Shown: in pieces, positions 50,975 through 59,119 of the stretch | Position numbering within the stretch: the first letter of the stretch is position 1 | Layout: every line of letters begins with the position of its first letter | Assembly: GCF_016907315.1 (NCBI RefSeq) | Contig: NZ_JAFBBS010000001.1 | Coordinates: 2,790,001-2,854,000, forward strand | DNA length: 64,000 bases | Direction: 5' to 3' | Origin: Microbacterium esteraromaticum | Lineage (GTDB): Bacteria > Actinomycetota > Actinomycetes > Actinomycetales > Microbacteriaceae | Translations under genes and position numbers: made by a program | Notes under the pieces: model-generated | Database searches by the model: none | Told to the model about the DNA's origin: nothing | What the model saw: the letters and a program-made list of their open reading frames with translations, nothing else

Positions 50975-52174
50975 TCATCGGAGGCCGGAGAGCCGCCTGG
51001 CGGCCTCTTCGATCACCTCGACGCGCTTGCACGCGGCGAACCGGACGAGCCCTGAGTACTGCGCCTGGTTCTCTCGAGCGACGAAGGCGCTGATCGGGAT
51101 CGCCGCGACGCCGGCGCGCTCGGGCAGCGCGCGGCAGAAGGCGGCCGCATCCGCTCCGCCGAGCGCACTCGCATCGGCCACCGTGAAGTAGCCGCCCTGC
51201 GGGGCGAAGACCTCGAGACCGGCGGCGCGCAGCCCGTCGCCAAGAAGCTCATGCTTGCGCAGCATGATCGCCGCCGCGTCGTCGAAGTACGAGTCGGGCA
51301 GGCGGAGGCCGACGGCGATCGCCGGCTGGAAGGCCGACCCGTTCACGTAAGTGAGGAACTGCTTCACCGTCAGCACGGCGGTGATGAGGGCGGCGGGGCC
51401 GTGCATCCAGCCGATCTTCCACCCTGTCGTCGAGAACGTCTTGCCGGCCGACGAGATCGTCAGCGTCCGCTCGGCCGCACCGGGCAGCGACGCGATCGGC
51501 ACGTGCGGCGTGTGGAACGAGAGATGCTCGTAGACCTCGTCTGTGACGATGACAGCGTCGAACCGGGACGCGAGACGAATGACTTCCGTCTGCACCTCGG
51601 GAGTGAACACGGTGCCGGTCGGGTTGTGCGGATCGTTGACCAGGATGACCCGCGTGCGGTCGTTCACGACCCCGGCCAGCTGGTCGAGATCGGGCTGGAA
51701 GTCCGGTCGTCGCAGGGGCACGGTGCGCAGCCGTGCGCCGGCCAGTGCGACGATCGCGGCGTACGAGTCGTAGTACGGCTCGAAGACGACGACCTCGTCG
51801 TCGGGCCCGTCGATCAGTGCGAGAAGCGTCGCGGCGAGTGCCTCGGTCGCCCCGGCGGTGACCAGGACCTCGGTGTCGGGGTCGACCTGCAGCCCGTAGA
51901 AGCGCCGCTGATGCTCGGTGATCGCAGCGAGCAGATCGGGGATGCCACGGCCCGGTGGATACTGATTCGCGCCGTGCGCGATCGCCTCCCTCGCCGCCTC
52001 CAGCACCTCGGCCGGCCCGTCTTCATCGGGGAACCCCTGGCCGAGGTTCACCGACCCGGTGCGGGCCGCGGCCGCCGACATCTCGGCGAAGATGGTGGGC
52101 GCGACCCGGCCGTCAGGGGACAGCAGGCCCGCGCCCGCTGCCGTGCGGCGCCAGGCACCTGAGATGACATCCAT
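50975..52174 (-). CDS. PLP-dependent class I/II aminotransferase
   Basis: 399 residues. V-N-L-G-Q-G-F-P-D near the start, N-D-P-H-N-P-T-G, D-E-V-Y-E-H-L, the PLP lysine in S-S-A-G-K-T-F-S-T-T-G-W-K, and R-F-A-A-C-K near the end. The branch is that of kynurenine/methionine aminotransferases and of the mycobacterial protein also proposed as DapC. With a dedicated DapC at 6212-7324, its role here is undecided. TAGCCT (52182-52187) lies 7 bases before the ATG. Confidence 0.88.
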   Translation of the reverse strand: MDVISGAWRRTAAGAGLLSPDGRVAPTIFAEMSAAAARTGSVNLGQGFPDEDGPAEVLEAAREAIAHGANQYPPGRGIPDLLAAITEHQRRFYGLQVDPDTEVLVTAGATEALAATLLALIDGPDDEVVVFEPYYDSYAAIVALAGARLRTVPLRRPDFQPDLDQLAGVVNDRTRVILVNDPHNPTGTVFTPEVQTEVIRLASRFDAVIVTDEVYEHLSFHTPHVPIASLPGAAERTLTISSAGKTFSTTGWKIGWMHGPAALITAVLTVKQFLTYVNGSAFQPAIAVGLRLPDSYFDDAAAIMLRKHELLGDGLRAAGLEVFAPQGGYFTVADASALGGADAAAFCRALPERAGVAAIPISAFVARENQAQYSGLVRFAACKRVEVIEEAARRLSGLR

Positions 52175-52271
52175 GCAAGACAGGCTAAGACCATAGGCGA
52201 ATTTCATCCGCGGCATACGAAACGCACAGACTCGGTTGTCACTCTGATAGGGCCTTGAGAAGGAGCAGAAG

Positions 52272-53933
52272 ATGAACGACAACAGCACCCCAGACCAGCC
52301 CTCGAACCCCGAGGCGGCGAACGCAGCTCAGACTCCGCCGTCGGCCGCGTCCGGGCAGCACGTCCCCCCGCATTTCGGCTCCGAACCGACCGCTCCCCGG
52401 ACCGAGCCGGGGCCGGCCGGATCGGCTCAGCCTGGTCCGGCGCAGCCCGGCTCAGGGCAGGCATGGCAGCCGCCGGTTCCGGCGCAGCCGGGCACCTCCG
52501 CGCAGTACGGCACGCCGCCCACCGCTCCCGCCCAGCCGGGAGCGGGCGCGCGGCCGGGAGCGGGCTTCGGCCCCGCGCCGCATTCCGGACAGCCCTATGC
52601 CGGACAGTTCCACGGCGCGCCACGGCCGCCGCACGTCGGCGGGTTGGCCCCCACCGGCGAGCAGCAGACGCTCACCCTCGATCCGACGCTCATCGCGGCA
52701 CCTGATCCCTCCGCCTCCTCCGGTCAGAGGAAGGGCGGCGGGCCGGTCAAGGTCGCCGGCCTCATCCTCGCCGCAGCGCTGGTCGGCGGTGTGGCCGGTT
52801 TCGGCGGCAGCGCCCTCGGCAACGCCGTATTCGACCAGCCCGCCTCGCAGTCGGCATCCGGCCCGCAGAGCGTCACCGTCAACAACCCGGGATCGGTCAA
52901 CGAGACCACTGCGATCGCCAGCGAAGTGCTGCCATCCGTGGTCACCATCGAAGTCGCGGGCTCGAATGAATCCGGCAGCGGCTCGGGAGTCATCCTCGAC
53001 AAGGAGGGGCACGTGCTGACCAACACGCACGTGGTCACCCTCGGCGGCGCCGCCGCCGACCCGACTGTGCGCGTCACCACGTCGGACGGGCGGATCTACG
53101 AGGCCAGCATCGTGGGCACCGACCCCGTCTACGACCTCGCCGTCATCAAGCTGAAGAACGCCAAGGATCTCACTCCGATCGAGTTCGCCGACTCCGGCAA
53201 GCTCAACGTCGGCGACACCGCCGTCGCGGTGGGAGCGCCCCTGGGGCTGTCGAACTCGGTCACCACGGGTATCGTCAGCGCGCTGAACCGCAGCATCGAG
53301 GTCGCGTCGTCGGCACTGCCCGACAATTCGGCGCAGCAGCCGGACAGCGAGGGCGAGCAGGGTGACAGCGGCAACCCGTTCCAGTTCGACATCCCCGGCA
53401 TGGGCCAGCAGCAGGCGAAGCAGTCGATCTCGATCGCGGTGATCCAGACCGACGCGGCGATCAACCCCGGCAACTCCGGCGGAGCGCTCGTCGACAGCAA
53501 GGGCAGCCTCATCGGCATCAACGTCGCGATCGCGACGGCAGGCGGGTCGTCCGCGTCGAGCGAGGCCGGCTCCATCGGTCTCGGCTTCGCGATCCCCTCC
53601 AACATCGCCCAGCGCGTGGCTGACGAGATCATCGCAGACGGTGCGGCGACGCACGGTCTGCTCGGGGCGACCGTGCGCGACGCATCGACTGTCCAGGACG
53701 CCTCGGTCGCCGGTGCGGTTATCGACACCCCGACGCCGGGTGGCGCTGCCGCAGACGCGGGTCTCAAGCGCGGCGACATCGTCACGAAGTTCAACGGCGT
53801 GCCGATCACCGGAGCGAGCGACCTGACCGCACAGGTGCGTGCGGCGGCCGCAGGAAGCGACGCGACGCTGAGCTACGTGCGCTCGGGAAAGACCTACGAG
53901 GCAGAGGTGACGCTGGGCGAACTGCAGCTCTGA
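52272..53933 (+). CDS. Membrane-anchored HtrA/DegP-like serine protease with PDZ domain
   Basis: 553 residues. A disordered Pro/Gln/Gly-rich cytosolic region (1-155), one transmembrane helix (about 159-185), a trypsin-like domain with His253 (T-N-T-H-V-V), Asp288 (V-Y-D-L-A-V) and Ser402 (G-N-S-G-G-A), and a PDZ domain (about 455-545). It degrades or refolds damaged proteins outside the membrane. GAAGGAG precedes the ATG by 8 bases. The palindrome at 53959-53997 follows 25 bases after the stop. The sigE-linked htrA of mycobacteria is absent from its usual place near tatB. Confidence 0.93.
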   Translation: MNDNSTPDQPSNPEAANAAQTPPSAASGQHVPPHFGSEPTAPRTEPGPAGSAQPGPAQPGSGQAWQPPVPAQPGTSAQYGTPPTAPAQPGAGARPGAGFGPAPHSGQPYAGQFHGAPRPPHVGGLAPTGEQQTLTLDPTLIAAPDPSASSGQRKGGGPVKVAGLILAAALVGGVAGFGGSALGNAVFDQPASQSASGPQSVTVNNPGSVNETTAIASEVLPSVVTIEVAGSNESGSGSGVILDKEGHVLTNTHVVTLGGAAADPTVRVTTSDGRIYEASIVGTDPVYDLAVIKLKNAKDLTPIEFADSGKLNVGDTAVAVGAPLGLSNSVTTGIVSALNRSIEVASSALPDNSAQQPDSEGEQGDSGNPFQFDIPGMGQQQAKQSISIAVIQTDAAINPGNSGGALVDSKGSLIGINVAIATAGGSSASSEAGSIGLGFAIPSNIAQRVADEIIADGAATHGLLGATVRDASTVQDASVAGAVIDTPTPGGAAADAGLKRGDIVTKFNGVPITGASDLTAQVRAAAAGSDATLSYVRSGKTYEAEVTLGELQL

Positions 53934-53958
53934 GCTGCGCTCAGCCGGCTCCCCGGTC

Positions 53959-53997
53959 AGGACGCCACCCCGCGATAGGCTCGCGGGGTGGCGTCCT
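53959..53997 (+). promoter_or_regulatory. Perfect 17-bp palindrome combining htrA terminator with next gene's promoter and start codon
   Basis: AGGACGCCACCCCGCGA (53959-53975) pairs without mismatch with TCGCGGGGTGGCGTCCT (53981-53997); the 5-base loop is TAGGC. The loop plus next base is TAGGCT (53976-53981), a -10 hexamer placed exactly 6 bases before the GTG start (53988) of the glycerophosphotransferase gene. A pyrimidine-rich stretch follows the stem. For RNA coming from htrA it is a terminator hairpin; as DNA it is a promoter core. Confidence 0.7.
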
Positions 53998-55241
53998 TCT
54001 CTTTCGGCACCGGAAACGCGGCGAAGCTGCTCCGGATCCCGCTGTATGCCGCCGGACGCATCGCGGCGCTGCTGATCCCGCGCGGCGACCGGTGGGTGTT
54101 CGGCTGCGGAGCCGGCATCGGCGATGGCGCTCTCGCCCTGTACCGCGTCGCGACCGAGCAAGGGCACAGGGCGCTGTGGCTCGCGCGCTCCTCCCGGGAT
54201 GCGGATGACGCCAGCGCCATCGGCATCCGCACGGTTCCGCGCGACAGTCTGCGCGGCTGGTGGGCGACCATCAGGGCAGGGGTCGTCGTCGTGACGCACG
54301 GTCTGGGCGACGTGAACCGCTACGGCAGCAGCGACGCCTTCGTCGTGCAGCTGTGGCACGGCATCCCGCTCAAGCGGATCGGACTCGACTCGCCGATCAC
54401 CGCGCAGGTGCCGCAAGGGATACCGGGCGCAGCGGTTCTGCGCAGGCTGCTGACGGTGCTCTACCGTGGCGCCGCCCAGCGCATCCAGGTGCTGCCGGCC
54501 GCTTCGCACCGTTCGCGAGGTCGACTGGAATCGGCCTTCGGCCTGGGCGATGATCGCGTCGTCGTCACAGGGGAGCCCCGGGTCGACGTGCTCTCCGTCG
54601 GCATCCCTCAGCAGCGACGCGGGGATGCCGCACAGCTGCTCACCCGCACCGGGCCGGTCCTCGCGCACCAGCGGGTGCTGCTCTACGCCCCGACCTGGCG
54701 CGATGGCGCCCCGGACCCCGCCGTCCCCACGGCCGCGCAGTGGGTGGACATCGTGCGCCTCCTCGAGAAGCACGACGCGATCCTCTTCATCCGCTCGCAC
54801 CCGCTGGGTGAGGGGGCGTACGCCCCGCCGTGGTCGAGCGGCCGGGTGCGGATGCTGAACTCGGACCTGCTGGCCGACGTGACGCCGGCACTGCCGCGCG
54901 TCGACATCCTCATCACCGACTACTCGTCGATGGCGTACGACGTAGGGCTGCTCGCGATGCCCGTCGTCTATCTCGCCCCGGATGCCGACAGGTACGCCCT
55001 CGAACGCGGATTCTACGGTCGGTACGCCGACGTCGCCGGCGACGACAGCGCGACCGACTGGGAGACGGCGCTCGATCAGCTCGACGCCGTGCTGTCGGAT
55101 GACGCGGTGCGGGCCGAGCGCTCGGCGCGATCCGCTGAGCTCAGCGCTCACATGCACGCATACCGCGACGGGCAGAACGCCCGGCGCGTGTACCAGGCCA
55201 TCCGCGCGCGCGGCATCCCCGCGCCGAAGGGAGCACGATGA
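53988..55241 (+). CDS. CDP-glycerol glycerophosphotransferase family protein (TagB/TagF-like) 1
   Basis: 417 residues. L-W-H-G-I-P-L-K-R-I with the family's first conserved His, Y-A-P-T-W-R-D, S-H-P-L-G-E in place of the usual R-x-H-P, and I-T-D-Y-S-S-M-A-Y-D. The fold is GT-B; such enzymes add glycerol-phosphate units to wall teichoic acid or related polymers at the inner membrane face. A hydrophobic N-terminal stretch (about 10-30) fits membrane association. The GTG lies inside the palindrome described above. ATGA overlap with the next family member. Confidence 0.85.
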   Translation: MASFSFGTGNAAKLLRIPLYAAGRIAALLIPRGDRWVFGCGAGIGDGALALYRVATEQGHRALWLARSSRDADDASAIGIRTVPRDSLRGWWATIRAGVVVVTHGLGDVNRYGSSDAFVVQLWHGIPLKRIGLDSPITAQVPQGIPGAAVLRRLLTVLYRGAAQRIQVLPAASHRSRGRLESAFGLGDDRVVVTGEPRVDVLSVGIPQQRRGDAAQLLTRTGPVLAHQRVLLYAPTWRDGAPDPAVPTAAQWVDIVRLLEKHDAILFIRSHPLGEGAYAPPWSSGRVRMLNSDLLADVTPALPRVDILITDYSSMAYDVGLLAMPVVYLAPDADRYALERGFYGRYADVAGDDSATDWETALDQLDAVLSDDAVRAERSARSAELSAHMHAYRDGQNARRVYQAIRARGIPAPKGAR

Positions 55242-56674
55242 CCACCGCTCGGATCGATGAGCAGACGCAGACCCTGATCATCTCGGGAACGGGGGCACGC
55301 CCCGCATCCGCCGCACTCGTCGGGCCGCGTGCCCGGGTCTCGGCCCGTCTCACGGGCGGAGGGAAGACCTGGAAGGCGACTGTGCCCCTTCGGATCTCTC
55401 GTTGGGGAGGAGCGGAGCTGCCGCTGCCGGCCGGTCAGTACGAGCTGACCGTCGACGGCGCGGACATCGACGGAGCCGAACTCGAGCCCACCCTGCTTCC
55501 CGGGTTGCGCATCGAGGTGCGAGGCGCCGTCGTCACCATCGCGCCGCCGATCGCCCCGATCTACGAGACCATCGAGGGGCAGCGGACCCTCGAGCAGCGG
55601 TACGCGTCCCAGATCGGCGCCGGAGAGAACGCGGTGTTCTTCGAGAGCTTCTACGGCCAGACCGCCGGATGCAATCCCCGTGCGATCGACCGCGTGCTCG
55701 CCGAGCGCGCGCCATCGGTGGCCAGGTACTGGAGCGTCACCGACCTGTCGGTGGAGGTGCCGGAAGGCGCGATCGCCGTAGTGGAAGGCGGCCCCGAGTG
55801 GTGGCGCGCCCGCGCCGAATCACGGATCCTCGTCGTCAACGACTGGCTGCGACGCAGGTTCGTGCGCAAACCCGGTCAGATCGTGCTGCAGACCTGGCAC
55901 GGCACGCCGCTCAAACGACTCGCCCTGCACCGGCCCGGCTTCGATCCGCGGCGCATGGCGGCGGTCGTGAAGGAGTCCCGACGGTGGGATGTGCTCCTCG
56001 CGCAGAACCCGTACGCCTCGCGCATCCTCAAGAAGGCGTATGCGTTCTTCGGCAAGCCGATCTGGGTCGAGGGGTATCCGCGCAACGACGTCCTGGTGAA
56101 CGGTGACCCGCGGCCCGTCCGGAAGGCCCTCGAAATCGGCGCTGACGAGCGGGTCATCCTGTATGCGCCCACGTGGCGCGACGATCGCTCGGAGATGGTC
56201 GACTTCGTCGATCCGCAGCTGCTGGCAGAGCAGACCGACTCCGTCGTTCTCGTGCGGGGGCATTCGCGGACGATCCGCCCTGGGCGCGACCACGCGGGAG
56301 CGCGCGTGATCGACGTCACGGGCTACCCCGAGACGGCCCGCCTTCTGCTCATCGCCGACGTTCTCGTCACCGACTACTCCTCGGTGATGTTCGACTTCAG
56401 CGTGACCGGCCGGCCGATGTTCTTCCTCGTGCCCGACCTCGAGCACTACCGTGGCCAGCTGCGCGGGTTCTACTTCGATCTCGCCGAGCGGGCTCCCGGC
56501 CCCCTCGTGCACAGCCAGGATGAGCTCGTGCGCGCGCTCGACGACCTCGAGGTGCCCGAGGCCTTCCGTGAGCGCTATGCGGCCTGGCGATCGCAGTTCA
56601 ATCGTCGTGACGACGGTCAGGCGGCCGATCGCGTCGTCTCGCGCATCCTCGATCAGGGCTGGCTGACCGTCTGA
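55238..56674 (+). CDS. CDP-glycerol glycerophosphotransferase family protein 2
   Basis: 478 residues. About 100 residues form a beta-rich N-terminal domain of unknown role, followed by the catalytic domain with F-F-E-S-F-Y-G-Q-T, T-W-H-G-T-P-L-K-R-L, Y-A-P-T-W-R-D-D, R-G-H-S-R-T and V-T-D-Y-S-S-V-M-F-D-F. It is closest in layout to TagF/TarF-type enzymes. It is translationally coupled to family member 1, so the two may prime and extend the same polymer. No CDP-glycerol synthesis gene is in the window. Confidence 0.9.
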   Translation: MTTARIDEQTQTLIISGTGARPASAALVGPRARVSARLTGGGKTWKATVPLRISRWGGAELPLPAGQYELTVDGADIDGAELEPTLLPGLRIEVRGAVVTIAPPIAPIYETIEGQRTLEQRYASQIGAGENAVFFESFYGQTAGCNPRAIDRVLAERAPSVARYWSVTDLSVEVPEGAIAVVEGGPEWWRARAESRILVVNDWLRRRFVRKPGQIVLQTWHGTPLKRLALHRPGFDPRRMAAVVKESRRWDVLLAQNPYASRILKKAYAFFGKPIWVEGYPRNDVLVNGDPRPVRKALEIGADERVILYAPTWRDDRSEMVDFVDPQLLAEQTDSVVLVRGHSRTIRPGRDHAGARVIDVTGYPETARLLLIADVLVTDYSSVMFDFSVTGRPMFFLVPDLEHYRGQLRGFYFDLAERAPGPLVHSQDELVRALDDLEVPEAFRERYAAWRSQFNRRDDGQAADRVVSRILDQGWLTV

Positions 56675-56726
56675 TCGCCGAGCGTGCGACCCCTGACCCG
56701 CACGGCGGTCAGGGGAGAGGCGGCGG

Positions 56727-57791
56727 TCAGGGGAGCGGCGTGTTGCGCGAGCCGAGTCGTGAGGCGTCGACGGTGTCACGAGCCCCTCGAAGCGCCCCGC
56801 CGATGAAGCCCAGGCCCCAGGAGAAGTGCATCGTGGGCAGCACCGCCATGGTCCACAGTCGCTGGCGCACACCGCCTGGACCGGCGAGACCGACGCCGAT
56901 GACGAGCAGCGCGTACGCGATCAGGGGCAGATAGACGATCGAGGCGACCAGGCCGGCGACGCCGCGCAGCAGGCCGACGAGCTGCAGGACGCCGACCAGC
57001 GCTGCCGCGGCGGTCACGATGACGAGCGCAGGCGGGGCGAAGTACCGCAGTCCGTTCCTGCGACCGAAGCGGCGCACGAGTTCACCGCGCCAGGCGCCGG
57101 TCGCACGGAACTGCCGTGCCAGTCGCACCCAGCTCTCCCGTGGCCAGTACGTGACCGACAGCGCGGGATCGAACCACACCAGGTGCCCGGCCTGTCGGAT
57201 GCGCAGGTTCAGCTCCCAGTCCTCGCCGCGACGGATCGTCTCGTCGAAGAGGCCGACCTGTTCGATCACCTCACGGCGCATCACGCCGAGGTACGCCGAC
57301 TCGGCCTCGCCCTCATGATCGCTGCCGTGGTACGCACCTCCGCCCAGCCCCACGGGCGAGTTGTACAGGCGTGCGACCGCGCGCTGGAACGGTGTGCGGC
57401 CATCGGCCCGCATCACACCGCCGACGTTCGCGGCTCCCGTGCGCTGAAGCGTCTCGAGAGCACGCCGCGCGTACCCGGGCGAGAGCTCGGAATGAGCGTC
57501 GACCCGGATGATCGTCGCGTGGGTGCTGGCGCGGATGGCCGCATTGAGGCCGACGGGGATGTGCGCCGCGGGATTGTCGACGAGAAGGATCCGCTCGTCC
57601 TCGGCTGCGAGGCGGCGTGCCAGCTCGGTCGTGCCGTCGCTCGACGGACCGAGGGCGAGGACCAGCTCGGTCGGTCCGTCGACGTCCTGCTCGAGGACCG
57701 AGCGCACCGCGTGCTCGAGGTACGCACGCTCGTTCAGCACGGGCATCACGAACGAGACGCCGGCGGAGGTGATCCTGTCGTCATCGTGCAC
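56727..57791 (-). CDS. Family 2 glycosyltransferase with C-terminal membrane helices
   Basis: 354 residues. GT-A core with V-M-P-V-L-N-E-R-A-Y-L, A-L-G-P-S-S-D-G-T, R-V-D-A-H-S (the D-x-D-like metal site) and R-G-E-D-W-E-L-N-L-R. Two to three transmembrane segments lie after about residue 250. It resembles ExoA-like polysaccharide transferases and likely glycosylates a lipid-linked intermediate of the same wall polymer. GTG start: CATGAT (57798-57803) with a 6-base spacer. It is divergent from family member 3. Confidence 0.87.
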   Translation of the reverse strand: MHDDDRITSAGVSFVMPVLNERAYLEHAVRSVLEQDVDGPTELVLALGPSSDGTTELARRLAAEDERILLVDNPAAHIPVGLNAAIRASTHATIIRVDAHSELSPGYARRALETLQRTGAANVGGVMRADGRTPFQRAVARLYNSPVGLGGGAYHGSDHEGEAESAYLGVMRREVIEQVGLFDETIRRGEDWELNLRIRQAGHLVWFDPALSVTYWPRESWVRLARQFRATGAWRGELVRRFGRRNGLRYFAPPALVIVTAAAALVGVLQLVGLLRGVAGLVASIVYLPLIAYALLVIGVGLAGPGGVRQRLWTMAVLPTMHFSWGLGFIGGALRGARDTVDASRLGSRNTPLP

Positions 57792-57864
57792 GTGTCGATC
57801 ATGTCATGCGCCCTCGGCAGCCCGGTTCGGACGATTCGGAGGTTCGACGGCTAGCGTCCCCCGG

Positions 57865-59088
57865 ATGGACGCACTCCGAGATGCGAAGAAGGCGTACCGG
57901 CTGCTGCGCCGCGCGATACGGATCCGCGCGGCGCGTGAGAGCGTACGGCACATGCTGGCCGAGAGGCCGCCGCTGCCTGCGCACCGTTTCCGGATCGCGG
58001 TCTACTTCGCCGACACCGACGTGAACATGTACCAGATCCGTCAGTGGTACCGGCCGCTGCGACGGCTCACCGAGCGGTACCCCGTTGTCGTGATCTCGCG
58101 CTCGCCGCTGGGCGCCGAGGCGCTGCTGCGCGACGACGCGCTGCCCGTCGCCTTCGTGCCGGAGATCGCTGAGCTGGAGGCCTTCCTCGCCGAGCAGGAC
58201 ATCAGGATCGTGCTCTACGTGAATCAGAACACCCGCAACTTCCAGATGTTCCGGTATGGCCGCCGCACGCACGTGTTCATCAATCACGGCGAGTCCGACA
58301 AGGTCTACATGATCAGCAATCAGTACAAGGCGTACGACCATGCGCTCATCGCAGGAGAGGCTGCACGCGACCGCCTCGCGGATGCCCTGTGGGACTACGA
58401 CGTCGATACCCGCACGACCATGATCGGCCGCCCGCAGGCGGATCACTTCACCGGCGAGCTGCCGTTCGCACCGGATGAGCGGACGGTGGTGCTGTACGCG
58501 CCGACGTGGGAGGGCGACAGGGCATCGATGGCATACGGGTCGGTGCGCACGCACGGAGTGGCGCTCGTCGAGGCGCTGGTGGCCACCGGCCGGCATCGTG
58601 TGATCTACCGCCCCCACCCCCGTACGGGGGTGATGGACGACGACTACCGGGCCGCGAGCGAGCGGATCGTGGGGCTGCTGACGGCGGCCAACGAAGCGGA
58701 CCCCGCCGCGCACCACGTGCACGATGACGGGCCCGAGATCGGCTGGCAGCTGACGGCGGCCGACGTGGCCGTGCTCGATGTGTCTGCCATGATCTACGAC
58801 CGCCTCGCCACGGGGCGCCCCCTCCTCGTGACCCGCCCGACAAGCTCCGAGGCGGAGATCGACGCGAGTGGATACCTCTCGGCGTGCGAATGGCTCACGG
58901 CCGAGGAGGCCGCCGGGGACGGGGCGGCGGCGATCGAGCGCGTGCGCGTCGACGCTGAGGCGATCGACAGGCTGAGCCGCTGGTCGGCACGGTATTTCGG
59001 CGATACGACGCCGGGGGCAGCGACCGCCCGGTTCGAGGCGGCGATCGACCGACTCTGGGAGGCCGCTGCCGGGCGTCCCGAGGCCTGA
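57865..59088 (+). CDS. CDP-glycerol glycerophosphotransferase family protein 3 (tandem paralogue)
   Basis: 407 residues of a divergent branch: F-I-N-H-G-E-S-D-K-V-Y-M replaces the W-H-G-T-P-L-K motif, followed by L-Y-A-P-T-W-E-G-D, Y-R-P-H-P-R-T-G and L-D-V-S-A-M-I-Y-D in place of T-D-Y-S-S. Most of its length is closely similar to the next gene. The ATG at 57865 is preceded by TAGCGT (57852-57857) and 7 bases; a longer in-frame extension runs antisense through the glycosyltransferase gene and is rejected. Confidence 0.85.
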   Translation: MDALRDAKKAYRLLRRAIRIRAARESVRHMLAERPPLPAHRFRIAVYFADTDVNMYQIRQWYRPLRRLTERYPVVVISRSPLGAEALLRDDALPVAFVPEIAELEAFLAEQDIRIVLYVNQNTRNFQMFRYGRRTHVFINHGESDKVYMISNQYKAYDHALIAGEAARDRLADALWDYDVDTRTTMIGRPQADHFTGELPFAPDERTVVLYAPTWEGDRASMAYGSVRTHGVALVEALVATGRHRVIYRPHPRTGVMDDDYRAASERIVGLLTAANEADPAAHHVHDDGPEIGWQLTAADVAVLDVSAMIYDRLATGRPLLVTRPTSSEAEIDASGYLSACEWLTAEEAAGDGAAAIERVRVDAEAIDRLSRWSARYFGDTTPGAATARFEAAIDRLWEAAAGRPEA

Positions 59089-59119
59089 GATGCGCCGTCG
59101 TCGCCGGTATCCTGGAGGG

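Noticed and set aside
57508..57864. N-terminal extension of glycerophosphotransferase 3
   Set aside because: The extension is antisense to the glycosyltransferase gene, has no homology to the paralogue at 59120, and the ATG at 57865 has a correctly spaced -10.
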